A stretch of DNA of 56,696 bases. It comes from Sphingobacteriales bacterium. Lineage in GTDB: Bacteria > Bacteroidota > Bacteroidia > Sphingobacteriales > Sphingobacteriaceae. The DNA lies in assembly GCA_015655115.1 (NCBI GenBank), contig JAATFQ010000093.1, positions 1-56,696 of the forward strand, read 5' to 3'. A program made the translations under genes and the position numbers. Positions 53,590 through 56,696 of the stretch are shown here, piece after piece (positions within the stretch are counted from its first letter, which is position 1; every line of letters starts with the position of its first letter). The notes under the pieces were generated by a model. It saw only the letters and a list, made by a program, of their open reading frames with translations. It was not told the DNA's origin and did not search any database.

Positions 53590-54069
53590 TTAATTCAGCA
53601 GTAGCAGCGCAATGATCTTGCTCAGGTACTGTTCGTCTGTTGCGTCAAAATGAGCCAGGTACTCACTGTCTGCATCCAGCACCCCTACTACAACATCACC
53701 TTTAATCACAGGCAATACGATCTCCGACTTAGAAGCAGAGCTACAGGCTATATGTCCGGGGAAAGCGTCAACATCATCTACGATCATCGTCTTTGCCTTA
53801 GCCCATGCCGTACCACAAACACCCTTACCCTTCTGAATGCGTGTACAGGCTACAGGCCCCTGAAACGGGCCTAAAACCAGTTCATCTTCTTTTACAATAT
53901 AAAAGCCAACCCACAACCAGCCAAACTGCTCTTTCAGCGCCGCTGTAATATTACCAAGATTAGCAATCAAGTCATCTTCCCCGGCAATCAGTGCTTTGAT
54001 CTGAGGAACTAACGATCTGTACTGCTCCTCCTTGCTTTCACTTCTTAAAATATTCAAATCTTCAGCCAT
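53590..54069 (-). CDS. msrC: free methionine-(R)-sulfoxide reductase (GAF domain)
   Basis: Reduces free methionine-R-sulfoxide, repairing oxidative damage. 159 residues, a single GAF domain. The three redox cysteines are Cys75 (PVACTRIQ), Cys85 (KGVCGTAW) and Cys109 (HIACSSAS), matching the E. coli MsrC positions. WVGFYIVKEDELVLGPFQG and GVLDADS are family motifs. It is a stand-alone gene 45 bp before kynU on the same strand, so it may be cotranscribed with kynU and the bestrophin gene. Confidence 0.93.
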   Translation of the reverse strand: MAEDLNILRSESKEEQYRSLVPQIKALIAGEDDLIANLGNITAALKEQFGWLWVGFYIVKEDELVLGPFQGPVACTRIQKGKGVCGTAWAKAKTMIVDDVDAFPGHIACSSASKSEIVLPVIKGDVVVGVLDADSEYLAHFDATDEQYLSKIIALLLLN

Positions 54070-54151
54070 GTGTGTTTTTTTTTAAAATGCTAAATTAAGG
54101 AATCGAAAGATCATTGCCACCATGCAGATGTAAAAGCATTAATAAATTCAG

Positions 54152-54159
54152 TAAGTTTG
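54152..54159 (+). promoter_or_regulatory. TAnnTTTG -7 box upstream of the 83-residue gene
   Basis: TAAGTTTG lies 42 nt before the ATG at 54202 in the gap between divergent genes and matches the Bacteroidota consensus. Confidence 0.35.
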
Positions 54160-54201
54160 ACAATTTAACATATTTAATCCCATCACAACTTACCAATACA
54201 C

Positions 54202-54453
54202 ATGAGAGTAATAGCAGAACTGCCACATCCGGAATGCAAGATCACCCTTTTCAATATGAACCAGAAATATATAGTCAAATTTGAACAGGGAGCACTTGAA
54301 CAAAGTTATAAATTATCCGAGCTGGATCTTAGCGGAGGAGGAGCTAATGAGATTTTTCAGATCCTCGATGAAGCGTTTATTGCTACAGTAATTGAAAGAT
54401 TTAAAACCATGAGGACAGATTTCTCTGCCGCATACAACAGACAGCAGTATTGA
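54202..54453 (+). CDS. small conserved hypothetical protein
   Basis: An 83-residue acidic protein with no recognisable domain. It has a beta-rich front (MRVIAELPHPECKITLFNMNQKYIVKFE) and a helical C-terminus (NEIFQILDEAFIATVIERF). No signal peptide or membrane segment. The ordered composition and a promoter box make it likely real. It is divergent from msrC, and its transcript probably ends in the hairpin at 54487-54537. Confidence 0.65.
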   Translation: MRVIAELPHPECKITLFNMNQKYIVKFEQGALEQSYKLSELDLSGGGANEIFQILDEAFIATVIERFKTMRTDFSAAYNRQQY

Positions 54454-54486
54454 ATTAAAACAACAGCCGTAACTAACTGAAATACT

Positions 54487-54537
54487 GTGTTATTTTTGAT
54501 ATTTCAGAATTTTATTCTGCAAATAACACTATTTTTA
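54487..54537 (+). terminator. nested hairpin after the 83-residue gene
   Basis: An outer 9-bp stem GTGTTATTT / AAATAACAC (54487-54495, 54521-54529) contains an inner 5-bp stem CAGAA/TTCTG (54505-54509, 54515-54519) and is followed by TATTTTTAA. It is 33 bp after the stop codon. Confidence 0.6.
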
Positions 54538-54779
54538 AGCTCAACATAGACTAATAAAAGAAGTTAAACTTTAATACAATTCTATTATAATAATTGAAAA
54601 ACAGATAGTTATATACATTAACAATATAATGTTTGGCAGGCAAAAAGTGCCAAATATTATACTGTTTGCTGGAATTAAAAGGTATATGGAGCAATATCAA
54701 CGATGATTGTAATCAGAAAAAAACTTCCGCTATCGTCTGCAAGAATGTTAAATATATGCATTAATCTTTACCGAAGTTG

Positions 54780-54787
54780 TACATTTG
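54780..54787 (+). promoter_or_regulatory. TAnnTTTG -7 box upstream of the outer-membrane barrel gene
   Basis: TACATTTG, 16 nt before the ATG at 54804, matches the Bacteroidota -7 consensus. Confidence 0.4.
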
Positions 54788-54803
54788 CGCCTCAATCCTA
54801 TAA

Positions 54804-55436
54804 ATGAAAAACTTCCAAATCAACACCCTCCTGTTACTTCTTTTTTTAAGTTTTAGCCACCTTTGCAAAGCCCAGTTAATCCCTGGCAGGTCCGATAAAT
54901 TTTACACCATGAGCAGTGCCGGATTTTCATTTCCTGTAGGCTCTACAAGCGACTTCATGCGCCCGAAGTTTTCTACTACTCTAGGAGCAAATGTTGGCAT
55001 TGGCAATGATCATTTATTCCTTTACCCAAAGGTCAGCCTCCATGTATTCGGATATGATGAGATCTATCCAGAGGCTGGCTATGCGAACTTATTACAAAGA
55101 GGACGAGCTACCACCTACCTGATCAACCTGGCACTGGGGTACAGGAAAATCATTAACAAGTTTGCCTTCTATGGCTTTGTTGGCACAGGCGGAGGCTTTA
55201 TCCTCACCCCCAGGGCAAAAATAGATACAAAGCGCAATATTGCTACACTAAATAACAAAACCAACCATATCGGCATTATAGAACCAGGAGCAGGCATAGA
55301 ATATAACATAGGCGGTGCCAACCTGTTTATTGAATCCAGCTTTATGCATGGCCTTGGTGAGATCCAGAATCACCATTTCAATGCTGTACCAGTTACTTTT
55401 GGGATTAAGCCTAATTTAAGCAGGCTGTTTAATTAG
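54804..55436 (+). CDS. outer-membrane beta-barrel protein of unknown function
   Basis: A 210-residue protein with a signal peptide (about 1-23, ending HLCKAQ) and strand-like repeats rich in Gly, aromatic and polar residues (SSAGFSFPVGS, TTLGANVGIGN, YPKVSLHVFGY, LINLALGYRK, FAFYGFVGTGGGF, GAGIEYNIGG). It is likely a small porin-like barrel of the outer membrane, with 8 to 10 strands. There is no recognisable ligand motif. It is a single gene with its own promoter box and precedes nrdB in convergent orientation. Confidence 0.75.
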   Translation: MKNFQINTLLLLLFLSFSHLCKAQLIPGRSDKFYTMSSAGFSFPVGSTSDFMRPKFSTTLGANVGIGNDHLFLYPKVSLHVFGYDEIYPEAGYANLLQRGRATTYLINLALGYRKIINKFAFYGFVGTGGGFILTPRAKIDTKRNIATLNNKTNHIGIIEPGAGIEYNIGGANLFIESSFMHGLGEIQNHHFNAVPVTFGIKPNLSRLFN

Positions 55437-55594
55437 AGAAGGTTTTAAACTACTTACCTCTAAGCAAAAAAGTTAAGTTTATATTTGATTATACAAAGGA
55501 GGCACAAGCCGATATCATCTCAATTAGAATATCAATTGAACACTTGTGCATTGATAATTGCAATCACCAGAGAACCTGATCTTTTAATAAACCA

Positions 55595-55633
55595 AAAAGG
55601 GACCGTAACACAAAATGGATGCGGCCCCTTTAA
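55595..55633 (-). terminator. terminator after nrdB
   Basis: Imperfect inverted repeat AAAAGGGACCG (55595-55605) and CGGCCCCTTT (55622-55631) with one A-C mismatch, lying 18 bp after the nrdB stop. On the reverse strand it is followed by a T-run. Sequence 55437-55594 shows no gene. Confidence 0.6.
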
Positions 55634-55650
55634 TTATTTAATCAGATTCC

Positions 55651-56637
55651 TTAGAATACCGGGTGCGCATCCATCTGGAAATCCTCATCATGCAGATAGA
55701 TTACCTCTGTACTTTTCTCATAATTCGTAGATTTCTTAGAGAAGAAATCATGTTGAGTAGTATCGCCGTTTAAGCCATTCAGCACAATAGAATTGATAGG
55801 TTTCACTTCAAAGATCTCCTGAAATCCTAAGTTCATCATTGCCTTATTTGCATTATAACGTACATACTCCTTCACCTCTGCCGTTAAGCCCACCTCAGTA
55901 TACAACTCATCCGTATACTTTAGCTCATTCTCATACAGCTCCATTAATAAAGCTACCATTTCGGCTTTGCTTCTTTCAGGATCAGGCAACTTCTTAAATA
56001 CATCCTGCGCCAGCAAGCCTACAAACACACCGTGAATAGACTCATCCGCTACAATCTTTTTGATGATATCAGCACTTGCCACCATCTGCCCTTGTCCGGA
56101 TAACCATAAGGGCATAAAAAAGCCACTATAGAACAAGAAAGATTCCAGCAGTACTGATGCCGCCAGTCCCATGAACAATACCTCATCAGACACCGATTGC
56201 GCATCCAGCTGTCTGTAATATTTATCTATCGTCGAAGCTTTAAATTGCAGCAGTTTATTGTTCTCTACCCACTCAAACAATTCATTGATCTCCGGAGTAC
56301 TGTTTACAGTAGTAAAGATCGTGGAATATGATTTGGCATGGATAGACTCCATCATGCACATGAAAGAAAGAACAGCTTTATTCTGCAGTCCGTCGATATG
56401 GTCCAACAGCTTAGGCATTCCTGTATGGCTCTGCAAAGTATCCAGCAGCGTCAGTCCACCCAGTGCTTTTTTATACACCTCCTGGATTTCCGGAGTAAGC
56501 GACTTCCAGCTATCAATATCCTTTGAAGGGATATATTCCGTATCTATCCAGAACTGGCGTAAGTTCTGCTCCCAGAACATACCTGCATAATCATTTTCTG
56601 GAGTATTCCAGTTTACCGCTTTATATTGTTGTGACAT
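55651..56637 (-). CDS. nrdB: ribonucleotide reductase, class I beta subunit
   Basis: Small subunit of class I ribonucleotide reductase, making the radical that converts NDPs to dNDPs. It has 328 residues from the ATG at 56637; an upstream ATG at 56694 would add 19 residues not seen in the family. Metal ligands match E. coli R2: Asp66, Glu97 and His100 (ESIHAKSY), Glu165, Glu199 and His202 (ADESIHGVF). The radical Tyr is Tyr104, four residues after His100. So it is a tyrosyl-radical enzyme rather than a Tyr-less type. The large subunit gene is expected beyond the window's right edge. Confidence 0.95.
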   Translation of the reverse strand: MSQQYKAVNWNTPENDYAGMFWEQNLRQFWIDTEYIPSKDIDSWKSLTPEIQEVYKKALGGLTLLDTLQSHTGMPKLLDHIDGLQNKAVLSFMCMMESIHAKSYSTIFTTVNSTPEINELFEWVENNKLLQFKASTIDKYYRQLDAQSVSDEVLFMGLAASVLLESFLFYSGFFMPLWLSGQGQMVASADIIKKIVADESIHGVFVGLLAQDVFKKLPDPERSKAEMVALLMELYENELKYTDELYTEVGLTAEVKEYVRYNANKAMMNLGFQEIFEVKPINSIVLNGLNGDTTQHDFFSKKSTNYEKSTEVIYLHDEDFQMDAHPVF

Positions 56638-56696
56638 TTTTCTAATTTCTTTAATTAATACAAAAGGATTATACAGAACATGAAACGCATTCATCA

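Larger units (their letters stand above)
54454..54803. other. 350-bp AT-rich non-coding stretch with two hairpins
   Basis: No gene seen. It holds a nested terminator-like hairpin (54487-54529 followed by T-rich sequence), a 13-bp hairpin with one G-U pair (54626-54638 / 54648-54660), and the candidate -7 box TACATTTG at 54780-54787 for the next gene. Confidence 0.5.

Noticed and set aside
1..56696. tRNA genes, CRISPR arrays, insertion sequences
   Set aside because: I saw no tRNA TTCRANYC-type loops in the gaps, no regularly spaced repeats and no transposase-like genes.

Overview
The window is chromosomal DNA from a Bacteroidota bacterium, most likely Sphingobacteriaceae and Pedobacter-like. 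The reasons are AT-rich intergenic DNA with few Shine-Dalgarno sequences, several TAnnTTTG-type -7 boxes just upstream of start codons, a TonB-receptor-like outer-membrane protein with a carboxypeptidase-like N-terminal domain, an OmpA protein carrying TPR and PD40 repeats, DUF3667 and DUF3347 proteins, and many small outer-membrane beta-barrels. I assigned the genus from protein character only. I see no tRNA, rRNA, CRISPR array, insertion sequence or prophage; this is mostly housekeeping chromosome with a few accessory islands.

Left part (1-15.5 kb): a periplasmic gamma-glutamyltranspeptidase, a PhnA-family zinc-ribbon protein, a possible structured element (2885-3021), then a membrane-anchored AraC regulator next to an outer-membrane receptor-like barrel. 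A tight reverse operon follows with an ethanolamine permease and both ethanolamine ammonia-lyase subunits (eutB, eutC), without microcompartment genes. Then come an esterase, a queuosine-precursor transporter, and a methionine aminotransferase paired with an omega-amidase (a plausible glutamine-driven methionine salvage pair) plus a Tat-exported glycosylasparaginase.

Middle part (15.5-41 kb): core genes. These are cutC, lepA (broken by a +1 frame change at an in-frame TGA), folD, a Rieske protein, queE, an OmpA-type protein, the KDO genes kdsA and kdsD/kpsF around recQ, a mannose-1-phosphate guanylyltransferase, rlmB, dnaB, a ChrA transporter, etfB-etfA, a DUF151 nuclease, a CNT nucleoside transporter, citrate synthase and miaA. 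miaA lies at the end of a three-gene operon whose middle gene resembles phage homing-endonuclease-associated proteins with a GNAT/Mom-like domain.

Right part (42.5-48.4 kb): the most interesting block, a seven-gene reverse-strand ter-type operon: HAD-like protein, phosphoribosyltransferase-like protein, TerD, a TerZ-like TerD paralogue, TelA, an unrecognised 320-residue protein, and TerC. It matches the general idea of Ter stress systems (calcium-binding TerD proteins, a membrane TerC, and enzymes suggestive of a nucleotide-like metabolite), with one component I cannot assign. To its right are topB, an HDAC-like deacetylase, a bestrophin, kynureninase, free-methionine sulfoxide reductase, two small unknown genes and nrdB at the edge.

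Most convergent gene pairs are separated by clear bidirectional hairpin terminators, one of which is a 29-bp perfect palindrome.
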